Assembly: GCA_003221895.1 (NCBI GenBank)
Contig: QHUJ01000110.1
Span: 1 to 64,000 of the forward strand
Length of the DNA stretch: 64,000 bases
Source: Gemmatimonadota bacterium
GTDB taxonomy: Bacteria; Gemmatimonadota; Gemmatimonadetes; Gemmatimonadales; GWC2-71-9
Direction: 5' to 3'
Both the position numbers and the translations under genes were made by a program. Positions 47,288 through 57,116 of the stretch are shown here, one piece after another (the stretch's first letter is position 1; every line of letters begins with the position of its first letter). The notes under the pieces were generated by a model. That model was not told the origin of the DNA. It did no database searches and saw nothing but the letters and a program-made list of their open reading frames with translations.

Positions 47288-48913
47288 ATGAAATCAGCCA
47301 GGATTCCTACCCCGGTAAATGAACCCGTCTTCTCTTACGCACCGGGCACCAAAGAGCGCAACGAGCTCAAGCTGGCCCTCAAAGACCTCAGTAGCCGGCA
47401 AGTCGACATTCCGATTGTCATCGGCGGCAAGGAGATACGCACCGGAAAGACCGTCGACGCGGTGATGCCGCACTGCCACCGCCACGTGCTCGCGAAGGTG
47501 CATCAGGCCGGAGCGGACGAGGTCCATGCGGCAGTAGCCGCAGCGCGGGAGGCGTGGCGGGATTGGTCACAGTGGAGTCTCGCCGATCGAGCTGCGGTCT
47601 TCCTGAAGGCGGCCGACCTGCTCGCCACGCGCTGGCGCGCCATGGTCAACGCCGCCACGATGCTGGGGCAGAGCAAGACGGCGTTCCAGGCCGAGATCGA
47701 CGCCGCCTGCGAGTTGATCGACTTTTGGCGCTTCAACGTCCACTTCGCCGACCGCATTGCCGCTGAACAGCCGCTCTCGTCTTCCGGCACCTGGAACGCG
47801 CTGGATTACCGCGGGCTCGAGGGGTTCGTCTACGCGATCACGCCGTTCAACTTCACATCGATCGGTGGAAACCTGCCGACGGCGCCGGCCATCATGGGGT
47901 GCACCGTCGTCTGGAAGCCGGCGGCGACGGCGGTATACTCGAACTACCTCATCTTCCGGCTGCTGCAAGAGGCGGGACTCCCTCCGGGAGTCGTGAACTT
48001 CGTCCCCGGCCCGGCGGCGGTGATCAGCCAGCGGCTGCTCTCCGATCGTCACCTCGGCGGCATTCACTTCACCGGATCGACCGAGGTGTTCCAGACACTG
48101 TGGAAGCAGGTCGCCGACAATCTGACGAGCTACGCGGACTACCCCCGGCTCGTGGGTGAAACCGGGGGGAAGGATTTCATTCTCGCGCACGCGAGCGCCG
48201 ACGTGGACGCCCTCTCGACCGGTATCGTGCGCGGCGCGTTCGAGTACCAGGGCCAGAAATGCAGCGCTGCCTCCCGCGCCTACGTGCCGGAATCGCTCTG
48301 GCCGAAAGTCCGCGAGCGCGTGCTCTCCAAGCTTGGCGATATCCGAGTAGGCGATCCGGCGGACTTCCGTAACTTCATGGCTGCGGTGATCGACAAGAAG
48401 TCGTTCGACAAGATCAAGCAGTACATACACCGGGCGAAGAGCGATCCTGCAGCCAAGATCCTGTTCGGCGGTGACTGCGACGACAGTGACGGCTATTTCG
48501 TGCAGCCGACGCTGATCCAGGTCGAGGACCCGAAGTATCAGACCATGTGTGAGGAGATCTTCGGGCCCGTGCTTTCCTTATACGTGTATCCGGACCGGCG
48601 GTGGAAGGAAACGCTCGAGCTGGTCGACCAGACCTCGCCGTATGCCCTCACGGGCGGGGTGTTCGCCCAGGATCGGGCAGCCCTCGTGGAGGCGGATGCG
48701 GCGCTGCGCTACGCGGCGGGCAACTTCTACCTGAACGACAAACCGACGGGCGCCGTCGTGGGGCAGCAGCCGTTCGGCGGGGCGCGCGCCAGCGGCACGA
48801 ACGACAAGGCCGGCAGCCTGCTCAATCTCATCCGCTGGACCAGCGCGCGGGCTGTGAAGGAGAACTTCCTGCCACCGAGGGATCCGTGGTACCCGTTCAT
48901 GGCGGAGGCTTGA
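47288..48913 (+). CDS. pruA: L-glutamate gamma-semialdehyde (P5C) dehydrogenase
   Basis: ITPFNFTSIGGNLPTAPAIMG, GETGGKDF, FEYQGQKCSAASRAYVP, GPVLSLYVYPD, GARASGTNDKAG. Confidence 0.96.
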   Translation: MKSARIPTPVNEPVFSYAPGTKERNELKLALKDLSSRQVDIPIVIGGKEIRTGKTVDAVMPHCHRHVLAKVHQAGADEVHAAVAAAREAWRDWSQWSLADRAAVFLKAADLLATRWRAMVNAATMLGQSKTAFQAEIDAACELIDFWRFNVHFADRIAAEQPLSSSGTWNALDYRGLEGFVYAITPFNFTSIGGNLPTAPAIMGCTVVWKPAATAVYSNYLIFRLLQEAGLPPGVVNFVPGPAAVISQRLLSDRHLGGIHFTGSTEVFQTLWKQVADNLTSYADYPRLVGETGGKDFILAHASADVDALSTGIVRGAFEYQGQKCSAASRAYVPESLWPKVRERVLSKLGDIRVGDPADFRNFMAAVIDKKSFDKIKQYIHRAKSDPAAKILFGGDCDDSDGYFVQPTLIQVEDPKYQTMCEEIFGPVLSLYVYPDRRWKETLELVDQTSPYALTGGVFAQDRAALVEADAALRYAAGNFYLNDKPTGAVVGQQPFGGARASGTNDKAGSLLNLIRWTSARAVKENFLPPRDPWYPFMAEA

Positions 48914-49458
48914 GAGCACCCATCCTCGTGTGGGTGCTCGCGGCTGCCTTCCTTCTTCTGGTCGCCTCACTCCTCATCGGCGCATTCACGAGACCGGAGT
49001 TCCCACCCTATCAGCTGAGCACGAGACCCGCCACGACCGGCATCTACACGCTGGACGCCTCACGTGGCGATCGCTGGCAGCTGTTCCGCTTCACGCAGAA
49101 CAGCGTCGTCGAGTCCGGGGTGGCTCCCTGGGACCTTGCCTTCCGGCGCAACCACGTGATCACGGCGCCGGGCGCCGGAGCGCTGGACCTCGGAGCCGTG
49201 AGCTTGGACTCCCTCACGACAGTCCCGCTGGAGGGCTACACAACCACCACGTTTGCGGCGGACACGGTCAATGCAGCGATCGGCAAGTGGTACGCCTACA
49301 GCATGCTCTCACACCTGCTCACGTCCAAGCGTCACGTCTACGCCGTCCGCACCGCCGAGGGGAACTTCGTTGCGTTCGAGGTCCTGGCGTACTACTGCCG
49401 AGAGGTAGGGGCGGCCTGCTACACGGTGCGCTATAAAACAGCACGCCCCCGGGGTTGA
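48910..49458 (+). CDS. membrane-anchored HmuY-like protein
   Basis: TTG start overlapping the pruA stop; TM; WDLAFRRNHVITAPGAGALDLGAVSLDSLTTVP. Confidence 0.6.
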   Translation: MRAPILVWVLAAAFLLLVASLLIGAFTRPEFPPYQLSTRPATTGIYTLDASRGDRWQLFRFTQNSVVESGVAPWDLAFRRNHVITAPGAGALDLGAVSLDSLTTVPLEGYTTTTFAADTVNAAIGKWYAYSMLSHLLTSKRHVYAVRTAEGNFVAFEVLAYYCREVGAACYTVRYKTARPRG

Positions 49459-49474
49459 GGTCCCAGGGGCGTGC
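49441..49474 (-). terminator. hairpin GCACGCCCC...GGGGCGTGC with minus-strand T-rich tail
   Basis: 9-bp stem followed on the minus strand by TGTTTTAT. Confidence 0.6.
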
Positions 49475-49499
49475 AAAGTGAATTAGAAGGACAGCGAGA

Positions 49500-49676
49500 T
49501 TACTTGTTGGGTGGCAGAATCTTGAACATCCCGGTCCCGCACACAGGACAGACACCCTTAAGCGCGGGGCGGCCATTGGCCATCTTCACCTGCTGGGCGT
49601 TCGAGATCGTCCGCTTCGCCTTACACTTCACACAGTAACCTTCGTCCGCGGCCATCGGGGCCTTTCCCTTCGCCAT
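49500..49676 (-). CDS. DUF5679-like zinc-ribbon small protein
   Basis: CVKCKAKRTISNAQQVKMANGRPALKGVCPVCGTGMFKI. Confidence 0.88.
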   Translation of the reverse strand: MAKGKAPMAADEGYCVKCKAKRTISNAQQVKMANGRPALKGVCPVCGTGMFKILPPNK

Positions 49677-49759
49677 TGTCGGTCGCTCCTCCCTCGGGGG
49701 GCACGGGCTCGTTGGGGAACGGGGAAGCTGCAAGCGCCAGACAACATAATATGGTCGCG

Positions 49760-49987
49760 CTAGGGGGTGGTAACCGGGCCGTCTTGAAAACCATTTCTTT
49801 TGTGCGTTCCGTCACAGAACGGTTTGGTCGCTGACCCCCCACATCTGCACAGGACAACGACTTCCGACGGTTTCCCGTCCTTGCGGAGTGGGGGCGTCAA
49901 TTCCCGCCCGTCGGGCGTCACAATGCGTACCGGCCCCTCCACGATTAGCGGGCCGTTGGACTTCGGGGTAATGGTGACTAGGGTCAT
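49760..49987 (-). CDS. CDGSH iron-sulfur domain protein
   Basis: CRCGGSATKPFCDGTHKRNGF. Confidence 0.93.
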   Translation of the reverse strand: MTLVTITPKSNGPLIVEGPVRIVTPDGRELTPPLRKDGKPSEVVVLCRCGGSATKPFCDGTHKRNGFQDGPVTTP

Positions 49988-50020
49988 TCGGGCAATATAG
50001 CGCCGGAATTGGGGTAGCCG

Positions 50021-50494
50021 ATGCGGTTCATGACTCTCGTGGTTGCGCTGACGTGCGGGACAGCGAGCCTCGCGGCGGCGCGCGCCCAGAGCAAGATGGC
50101 GGCCGGAGTCGAAGGGGGCGCGCTGCACCTTTCCGACGAATCGCTTTTCCAGCTCGGCCTGCGCGTCACGCCGTCGCGCGGTGGCTACGGATCAGTGGAG
50201 TTCGCCTTCGCAACGTTCCCCGACGAGCTGGCGAACGGGGTGTTCGTGTTTCTCATGGACCTTGGCATCACCTCCGGTGCGCCGAGTGACAGCTCACCGG
50301 TCTATGTCTTTCCGCACGGAGGCGTGAGTCTGTTGGCTGGTAGCGGTGCGGTCTTTGGATACAACGTCGGTGCCGGATTGCTCCTGCGAGCGTCACCCAG
50401 TCTCGGATTCAGTTTCGACTACACCTACCGCCGTTTCACGTCCGACCAGGTGCCGATGTCCAGCATCACTGTAGGGCTGATGTTCCTGCATTAG
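50021..50494 (+). CDS. secreted/outer-membrane-like hypothetical protein
   Basis: signal peptide MRFMTLVVALTCGTASLAAARAQ; beta-rich. Confidence 0.6.
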   Translation: MRFMTLVVALTCGTASLAAARAQSKMAAGVEGGALHLSDESLFQLGLRVTPSRGGYGSVEFAFATFPDELANGVFVFLMDLGITSGAPSDSSPVYVFPHGGVSLLAGSGAVFGYNVGAGLLLRASPSLGFSFDYTYRRFTSDQVPMSSITVGLMFLH

Positions 50495-50539
50495 CGGAAC
50501 GCGCTCGCTCAGGAGCGGGTACTTCTCCTGTGAATCCCG

Positions 50540-52102
50540 ATGTATAGTCGCACCTTCCTGCTGCTCTGCGCCGCATCCACGGCGTGCATCGCCGAGCGTG
50601 GGCCGTTTACCAATCGCATGGCTCACTCCTCGACGAGCTACCTCGCCCGCGCCGCTCGACAGCCGGTCAACTGGCAGCCGTGGGGCCGAGAGGCGTTTGC
50701 GCTCGCGGCCAAGCTCGACCGGCCGGTGCTGCTGTATGTCGGCAGCGACGTCTGCCGCTGGTGTGCTGAAACCGACCGCGCGATCTACACCGATCCGGAG
50801 ATTGGCGCGCTCATCAACGCGCTGTTCGTTCCCATCCGTGTCGATCGCGACGAGCGGCCCGACGTCGCGCAGCGCTATCAGGCTGCCGTCGAGCGCCTCG
50901 CCGGTCTGCGTGGCTGGCCGTTGACCGTATTCCTCACCGCGGACGGCGCGCCGTTTTTCGGCGGCACCTACTTTCCGGCGGACGACCCGGTCACCGGCCG
51001 CGGCCTCAAGCAGATACTGCCCGAGGTCGCCCGATCCTACCGCGATCAGCGCTCCTTCATCGTGCAGCAGGCCGCGATCGTCCGGCAGCTCGTGCTCACC
51101 GGCAGCGAATCCCGTGGTGTGCTCTACCCGACGCTCGTGCGTCAGGAGATCGGCGGGTTGCGCCACGCGCTCGACGACGCCGTGCGCAGCCACGCGGTGA
51201 CCGGCAGCGTGATGCACGCCGAGGCAGTGACGCTGCTCCTCGCCGTGTCCGCGCGGGAGCGTGATACGGTGTCGCTCGGCGTGGCCCGCCGGGCGCTCGA
51301 CCTGATGTTGGACACCGCGGTGGGAGGCGCAGGCGAGGATCCGCCGCGCCTGGTGCGTGCCGCGCTCGCCAGTACCCTGGCGAAGGCGTGGGTGGTCACG
51401 GGCGACGACCGATACGACGATCTCGGACGCGGGTTGGTGCGGGCGCTGTCGCGCGATCTGTCCGAGTCGTCGCCCGATCGCGTACTGTTCGCCGACCAGG
51501 AGGCGTACGTCATCGAGGCGGTCATGTTGGCGGCGGCGACCTTCGGCGAGATTCCGGCCGGCAAGCGCGCGCGGTCCGCGCTCGACGATCTGCTACAGCG
51601 AACGTACGCGCGGGGCTCGGGAGTGCGGCACGGGATTTCCGGCGCGAGTAGCACGCTGGGCGGCGCGCTGTTGCAGGACCAGGTCCAGGTCGCGTCCGCG
51701 TGCCTCGTCGCGCACCAGCTCACCGACGACTCGCGCTATCTCGACGTCGCGGTCGATCTCGCGGCGATTCTCGAGCGCTCCTTTGCCGATCCGATCGGCG
51801 GCTATTACGATTCGGCCCAGCCGGCATCCACCGTCTCCGCGCCGCCGTTCCCGCCCCCGCCCCCGCCTCCCCTGCCACCCGCGCTCGCGGATCGTACCAA
51901 ACACGTGCTCGATGACATGCTGCCCGGCCCGAATGCGGCAGCCGCGCGGTTTTTGTTGCACCTGAGTGAAATCACCGGCGATGCCGCGTACCGGCGCCGC
52001 GGCCATACGACGTTGGAGGCCTTCGCGGGCAGCGTGCCGGGCACCGGAATTCGTGCGGCAACGTTCCTGAGCGCAGCATGGGAAAGCATGGGAAACCCGT
52101 GA
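50540..52102 (+). CDS. DUF255 thioredoxin-fold protein (YyaL/SPATA20-like)
   Basis: NWQPWGREAFALAAKLDRPVLLYVGSDVCRWCAETDR, GWPLTVFLTADGAPFFGGTYFP. Confidence 0.88.
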   Translation: MYSRTFLLLCAASTACIAERGPFTNRMAHSSTSYLARAARQPVNWQPWGREAFALAAKLDRPVLLYVGSDVCRWCAETDRAIYTDPEIGALINALFVPIRVDRDERPDVAQRYQAAVERLAGLRGWPLTVFLTADGAPFFGGTYFPADDPVTGRGLKQILPEVARSYRDQRSFIVQQAAIVRQLVLTGSESRGVLYPTLVRQEIGGLRHALDDAVRSHAVTGSVMHAEAVTLLLAVSARERDTVSLGVARRALDLMLDTAVGGAGEDPPRLVRAALASTLAKAWVVTGDDRYDDLGRGLVRALSRDLSESSPDRVLFADQEAYVIEAVMLAAATFGEIPAGKRARSALDDLLQRTYARGSGVRHGISGASSTLGGALLQDQVQVASACLVAHQLTDDSRYLDVAVDLAAILERSFADPIGGYYDSAQPASTVSAPPFPPPPPPPLPPALADRTKHVLDDMLPGPNAAAARFLLHLSEITGDAAYRRRGHTTLEAFAGSVPGTGIRAATFLSAAWESMGNP

Positions 52103-52130
52103 CCAAGCCCCCCACTGGTGGGTCACTGTG

Positions 52131-52676
52131 ATGGTGAACGACAGCGTCCCCGATGCCGAGGTAGTCGCCAGGGTTCTAGGCGGCGATGGGGAAGCGTTTG
52201 GGATTCTCATCCGGCGGTACGAGCCGGGGCTACTTCGCTTCGCGACGCGCATGCTGGGGAATCCCGATGCGGCGGCTGACGCAGTGGCTGAGAGTCTCGT
52301 GCGCGCCTATCGGCATTTGGCGCAGTGCCGGGATCCAGGGCGGTTGCGCAGCTGGCTGTACCGGATCACCGGCAACCGCTGCCGCAGTCACCTCGCCAGG
52401 CGACGCACCAGTGACATCTCGCTGAGCGAGGCACCGCCCCTGGCGGATCCGTCCGATGCGTGGGCGGTGGTGGAGCGGGGAGAGCAGGTGGCACTGGTCG
52501 AGCGCGCCCTGTCGGCGCTACCGGAAGAGAAACGCGAAGCATTCGTCTTGAAGCACGTGGAAGGGATGAGCTACGAAGAGATGGCGCAGGTGACGGGGGC
52601 GAGGATTCCGACACTGAAGATGCGCGTGCATCGCGCGCGCGAAGCGTTGCTCGCCGCCCTGCAGGAGCTCGTATGA
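52131..52676 (+). CDS. ECF-type RNA polymerase sigma factor
   Basis: sigma2 (RYEPGLLRFATRMLGNPDAAADAVAESLVRAYRHL) and sigma4 (LPEEKREAFVLKHVEGMSYEEMAQVTG). Confidence 0.95.
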   Translation: MVNDSVPDAEVVARVLGGDGEAFGILIRRYEPGLLRFATRMLGNPDAAADAVAESLVRAYRHLAQCRDPGRLRSWLYRITGNRCRSHLARRRTSDISLSEAPPLADPSDAWAVVERGEQVALVERALSALPEEKREAFVLKHVEGMSYEEMAQVTGARIPTLKMRVHRAREALLAALQELV

Positions 52677-53347
52677 TGCTGGACGCGGGAGGTGGTATGA
52701 GCCCAATTGATCCGCGGTTGCAGGAGGCGCTCGACAACGAGCGCGATCCGGGCGATTTGCCAGCGGATCAGCAGGACGCGTACGCCCGGCTCATGACTGC
52801 GGCGACACTGCTCTCGGCCAAGCCGGCCGTCAGCGTGGCCGACCGCGTGATGGCCGAAATCCGCGCCATGCCGCAACAGCTGCATACGGGTAACCGCTGG
52901 CGCCGGGCAGCGCGCTGGCTCACCCGGCCGCTCGCCGTGACACTGCGGCTCCGGCCGGCATGGACATTGGGGCTGGCTGCTGCCGGCCTGGCCGCGATCC
53001 TGCTGCTGCCGGGTGACGAGAACGGACCCGAGCTGCCGCGTGCCAGCGAAGGCGTCGCGCAGTTCGTCGGCCATTTCCCCGGCGCCCAATCGGTCGAGGT
53101 CGTGGGCTCCTTCAACAACTGGAGCCGCGGCAAACTGCATCTCCGCGATGAGAATCACGACGGCATCTGGCACGGCGATGCGGTGCTCCCCGCCGGCCAG
53201 CATGAGTACATGTTCGTGGTCGATGGCGAGCGCTGGGTGGCCGACCCCCTCGCCGGCCGCTACGTAGACGATGGATTCGGTGTCGGCCGGCAGAACGCCG
53301 TGCTGATTGTGCGGCAGGCGAGCTCCGAGGATACGCCGCAGCAGTGA
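52673..53347 (+). CDS. putative anti-sigma-like TM protein with C-terminal CBM48/AMPK-CBM-like domain
   Basis: ATGA overlap with sigma gene; TM WTLGLAAAGLAAILLL; VEVVGSFNNWSRGKLHLRDENHDGIWHGDAVLPAGQHEYMFVVDGERWVADP. Confidence 0.85.
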   Translation: MMLDAGGGMSPIDPRLQEALDNERDPGDLPADQQDAYARLMTAATLLSAKPAVSVADRVMAEIRAMPQQLHTGNRWRRAARWLTRPLAVTLRLRPAWTLGLAAAGLAAILLLPGDENGPELPRASEGVAQFVGHFPGAQSVEVVGSFNNWSRGKLHLRDENHDGIWHGDAVLPAGQHEYMFVVDGERWVADPLAGRYVDDGFGVGRQNAVLIVRQASSEDTPQQ

Positions 53348-53997
53348 GGCTCACCCTTTCGCTGGTGCTGTCGTGCGTCGCGGCGAGCTCTCCGCTGACC
53401 GCGCAGTCGCCGACTCGTCTGGCCCGGGTGCCCGACGCCGCGCGTCCCGCGATCGATTCGCTCATCGCCATTGCAGTCGCTGAGAGCCTCCCGACCGAGC
53501 CCCTCGTGCAAAAGGCGCTCGAGGGCACCGCGAAGGGCGTCCCGCCCGACCGGCTGGTGAGCGGAGTGCGACGGGGACTGCTACAATTGCGCGAAGCGCG
53601 CACCATCGTGGCGCGCGCCATGCCGGCCGGGCAGTCGGTGCCCGAAGGTCACGTCGCGGCCGTTGCCGCGGCGCTGGCGCGCGGTTTGAACCCCACGGTT
53701 GTCGAGCGCCTGGTCGCCGTGGCGCCCAGCGAACCCCCGGCGCCGGCACTACACGCCACGGCCGACCTCATGGCCCACGGCTTCAATGCCGATTCGGCGG
53801 CCGATCTGCTGGTTGAGGCGCACGACAAAGGATTGCGAGGCGACCGCCTGCTCGACGTGGCCACTGCAGCCAATCACGAGCTCCAGCGGGCCGGCGGGCG
53901 GACCCAGGCGGATGCGCTGGCCAAGGTGCGGGCGATGCTCCCCAACGTGCCTGCGCCGGTCACCCCGGTGACGCACCATGCCCCGAAAGGGTCGTAG
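53344..53997 (+). CDS. secreted hypothetical protein
   Basis: signal peptide; overlaps the preceding gene; Ala-rich helices. Confidence 0.6.
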   Translation: MRLTLSLVLSCVAASSPLTAQSPTRLARVPDAARPAIDSLIAIAVAESLPTEPLVQKALEGTAKGVPPDRLVSGVRRGLLQLREARTIVARAMPAGQSVPEGHVAAVAAALARGLNPTVVERLVAVAPSEPPAPALHATADLMAHGFNADSAADLLVEAHDKGLRGDRLLDVATAANHELQRAGGRTQADALAKVRAMLPNVPAPVTPVTHHAPKGS

Positions 53998-54022
53998 GGG
54001 CGACCCCAACCTGAGGCACTAC

Positions 54023-54241
54023 ATGCTTCGTAAGACCCTGCTGATGCTGGCCCTGGCCGCGGCACCTACGCTTGCGGCGCAGCAGCCCACGCAGCAGCCA
54101 GCGGCGTCGAAGTCGAACGCCAGCCAGACGGCGGATACGTCGAAGGCCAAGCATAAGTCGAAGAGCTCGAAGAAGTCGCACACGGCGAAGCCCGCCGCGG
54201 CCGCGCCGGCTGCAAAGGACACCGGGAAGGCTAAGCCGTAA
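54023..54241 (+). CDS. small secreted Lys/Ala/Ser-rich protein
   Basis: MLRKTLLMLALAAAPTLAAQQ signal; low-complexity remainder. Confidence 0.5.
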   Translation: MLRKTLLMLALAAAPTLAAQQPTQQPAASKSNASQTADTSKAKHKSKSSKKSHTAKPAAAAPAAKDTGKAKP

Positions 54242-55495
54242 CTAGGACGTGTAGTCGGCGTTGATTTTGATGTAGTCCGGCGACAAATCGCAGGTCCAAA
54301 CTACCGCCTCCGCTCGACCCACACCAAGGTCGAGCCGGAGGCGGATGGTTTTCTGCTGGAAGATCTTTCGCGCTCGCGCCAAGTCGGCGAGCGCCGTTGC
54401 GCCCCCCGTCGCGAGTGTCAGCCACTCGCCCTCCCCATCCGGCGTCGTCGCGGCGACGAGGCTGATCCGGTCGGCGACCAGCGGCACGCCGGCGGCGCCG
54501 GCGGCAGCGAGGACGCGGCCCCAGTTGGGATCGCCGCCGTAGATCGCCGTTTTTACGAGCGACGATCGCGCGATCGCGCGTCCCACTTCCCGGGCGTGCG
54601 TTTCGGTCTGCGCGCCCACCACGTGGATCTGTAGCTGCTTGGTGGCGCCCTCCCCGTCCGCGACGATCGCCAGCGCCAGCGTGCGCGCGACGTGCGTGAC
54701 GGCCTCCTCGAACAGTTTCCACATCGTGCCGTCGCGCGAGGGATCGATGCCTGCCGTGCCGTTCGCGAGCAGCAGCAGCGTATCGTTGGTGCTGGTGTCG
54801 CCGTCCACGGAGATCGCGTTGAAGGTGTGGTCGGCCACGCGCCGCAGAAACGGCCCGAGCACACCCGGCTCTGAGATCGCATCGGTGGTGATGACGCTGA
54901 GCAGCGTCGCCATGTCCGGGTGGATCATCCCCGCGCCCTTGGCAATGCCGCCGATCGTGATGGCTCCGTTGCCCACCCCCGGCGTTTCCAGCCGCACGGC
55001 GCAGTACTTGGGATGGGTATCGGTCGTCATGATTGCGCGCGCCGCGTCGGCGCCGCCGGCCGGCGACAGCTGCTTCGCGGCCTGGCGCAGCCCATTCTCG
55101 ACTTTGTCGACCGGCAGGGCCACGCCGATGACACCGGTCGAGAGCACGAGCGCCGTGCGCGGTGGCAGGCCGGCTGCCTCTTCCGCACAACGCGCCATGG
55201 CGCGGGCGGCGTCGAGCCCCGGCGCTCCCGTGCACGCGTTCGCAACGCGCGCGTTCATCGCGACGGCGCGGACTCTCCCGGGCCGCTCGCTCAAGAGATC
55301 GGCATCGTAGATCACCGGTGCAGCGCGCAACGTGTTTCGCGTGAACACTCCGGCTGTCGCGCAGCTCGTCGCGCTGACGAGCAGCGCGACGTCGAGCGCG
55401 CCGTCGGATTTCAAGCCGGCATGCGCGGCCGCCGCGGTGAACCCGCCGGGCGAGGTGACCGAGCCGTCTGGAATGGGGGCAAACGCGGAAGGCAT
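54242..55495 (-). CDS. argJ: bifunctional glutamate N-acetyltransferase/amino-acid N-acetyltransferase
   Basis: AIAMNARVANACTG equivalent (AVAMNARVANACTG), GGIAKGAGMIHPDMATLLSVITTDA, NAISVDGDTSTNDT, NWGRVLAA. Confidence 0.97.
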   Translation of the reverse strand: MPSAFAPIPDGSVTSPGGFTAAAAHAGLKSDGALDVALLVSATSCATAGVFTRNTLRAAPVIYDADLLSERPGRVRAVAMNARVANACTGAPGLDAARAMARCAEEAAGLPPRTALVLSTGVIGVALPVDKVENGLRQAAKQLSPAGGADAARAIMTTDTHPKYCAVRLETPGVGNGAITIGGIAKGAGMIHPDMATLLSVITTDAISEPGVLGPFLRRVADHTFNAISVDGDTSTNDTLLLLANGTAGIDPSRDGTMWKLFEEAVTHVARTLALAIVADGEGATKQLQIHVVGAQTETHAREVGRAIARSSLVKTAIYGGDPNWGRVLAAAGAAGVPLVADRISLVAATTPDGEGEWLTLATGGATALADLARARKIFQQKTIRLRLDLGVGRAEAVVWTCDLSPDYIKINADYTS

Positions 55496-55582
55496 GGAAG
55501 GTGAAAATAGCCGCCGAGGGTCGCTTGTGTAACCGTGTTCCGTTCCTTATCATAGCGCAACCATCCCGGGGGGTCCCGTTCG

Positions 55583-56719
55583 ATGTCGGATCCGTTCCTC
55601 AGTTCCGACGAATACGACGAACGTGCACATCAGCTTTACAACGAAGGGCATTACGACGACGCCATAGACACGCTCCGCGAGGGTCTGGCGCTGTACCCGC
55701 ACGCCGTCGAGCTGCACGTCGGCATGGGGTACGCGCGGCTCGCGCGTGAAGAGTTTGCCTGGGCGCGTCGCTCCTTCGAGGAAGCGCGCGGTCTCGATCC
55801 CGACCATGAAGACACGCTCGCGGGGCTGGGCGAGGTGCTGCTCAAGTTCGGCGAGCGCGCGGGATCGCTGGCGTGCTTCGAGCGGGTCCTGTCACTCGGC
55901 TTCCAGGACGATCACGATCTGATGCTGCAGATCGGGCGCGCGCTCTTCCGCGAAAGCGCGCTCGATCAGGCCCGGCGGTTCTTCGAGGGCGCGCTGCGCG
56001 CGCACCCCGATTCGGCCGAGGCCGCGGCGTGCGTCGGCTACGCCGCCCACCGCCTGGCAGACGAGGGCGGCAGCCTGCATTGGCTGCGGCGCGCGCTGGA
56101 GCTCGATCCCAGCCTCGGCGAAGCGCGCATCTATCTCGCGAATCTGCTGTATGACCGCGGGGAATACGAAGCCGCGCTGTTCCATCTCGAGCGGACCGGC
56201 CCGGAGGAGCACTACGACGCGCTGGCGATCTGGCGTCTCGTCGAGCTGAAGAAGAGTGTGTATCGCCTGCCGGATGAGGACCCTGAGCTCGTTCCCTGGC
56301 ACGAGCGTCTCAACGACCTCGCCGGCGACGCGGCTCCCGAAGACCTCCTGCTCGCGGAGATCGAAGCCATGGGGCCTGACGGGCAAATCCGCGACCCCCG
56401 CCAGATCGAGCTGTTCGGCACGCTGCTCACCGAGCTGCAGGGGATGAAAAATAAAGGCGCCAATGGCGGCACGGGCGGCACGGTTGAGCTGCATCGCGTC
56501 AGCACGGTCTCCGGTGCCACCTACGTCGGGACCTGGGAAGAAATCGTGCGGCAGATGAAGGACGACGCTGCCGAATGGGCTGCCGGCTCGGTCGAGGAGT
56601 ACATGGAGGCGAGCGCCAAGCGTTGGCGCAAGCAGACCGGGATCGCGATTCCCGCGACCGATCCGGAGAGTTTCCTACGCGCCGGCGCTGACGCCGGCGT
56701 GCTGCGAATCCTGCATTAA
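55583..56719 (+). CDS. TPR-repeat protein
   Basis: HQLYNEGHYDDAIDTLREGLALYPHAVELHVGMGYARLA and further TPRs. Confidence 0.88.
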   Translation: MSDPFLSSDEYDERAHQLYNEGHYDDAIDTLREGLALYPHAVELHVGMGYARLAREEFAWARRSFEEARGLDPDHEDTLAGLGEVLLKFGERAGSLACFERVLSLGFQDDHDLMLQIGRALFRESALDQARRFFEGALRAHPDSAEAAACVGYAAHRLADEGGSLHWLRRALELDPSLGEARIYLANLLYDRGEYEAALFHLERTGPEEHYDALAIWRLVELKKSVYRLPDEDPELVPWHERLNDLAGDAAPEDLLLAEIEAMGPDGQIRDPRQIELFGTLLTELQGMKNKGANGGTGGTVELHRVSTVSGATYVGTWEEIVRQMKDDAAEWAAGSVEEYMEASAKRWRKQTGIAIPATDPESFLRAGADAGVLRILH

Positions 56720-57105
56720 GTCGGGCTGTGCTTGAAGCGCACGGCGAGGGACAGCGGTCCGTCGCCGAGCGCGACGAGCGTCACCGCACCCGCGAGCAGC
56801 AAGGCTTCGAGCTCGACGTTGCCGCCGGCGGGAAGCTTCACTGCGAGAATCGCGACCACCATTTCCACGGCCATCACCGCCGCCCATGCCCGCGTCAGGA
56901 TGCCGAGCAGGACACACACCGCGCCGACGGTCTCAATGGTGATCAGAATGACAGCGAAAATCGTCGCAAAGGGAAAGCCGATGCCGGCCAGCATGTGGGC
57001 CGTGGCACCGATGCCGTGCTCGAACTTGGAGATGCCGTGGAGCAGGAACACCCCGCCTACAGCCAGGCGCATGAAGAACGCGGCATACGGCGTCAGCGCA
57101 TTCAT
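56716..57105 (-). CDS. DoxX-family membrane protein
   Basis: FFMRLAVGGVFLLHGISKFEHGIGATAHMLAGIGFPFATIFAVILITIETVGAVCVLLGILTR. Confidence 0.9.
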   Translation of the reverse strand: MNALTPYAAFFMRLAVGGVFLLHGISKFEHGIGATAHMLAGIGFPFATIFAVILITIETVGAVCVLLGILTRAWAAVMAVEMVVAILAVKLPAGGNVELEALLLAGAVTLVALGDGPLSLAVRFKHSPT

Positions 57106-57116
57106 GATGGCTCCGG

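Noticed and set aside
54231-55553. 440-aa minus ORF in a second frame over argJ
   Set aside because: Arg-rich alternate frame on the same strand as argJ; argJ frame carries all conserved motifs.
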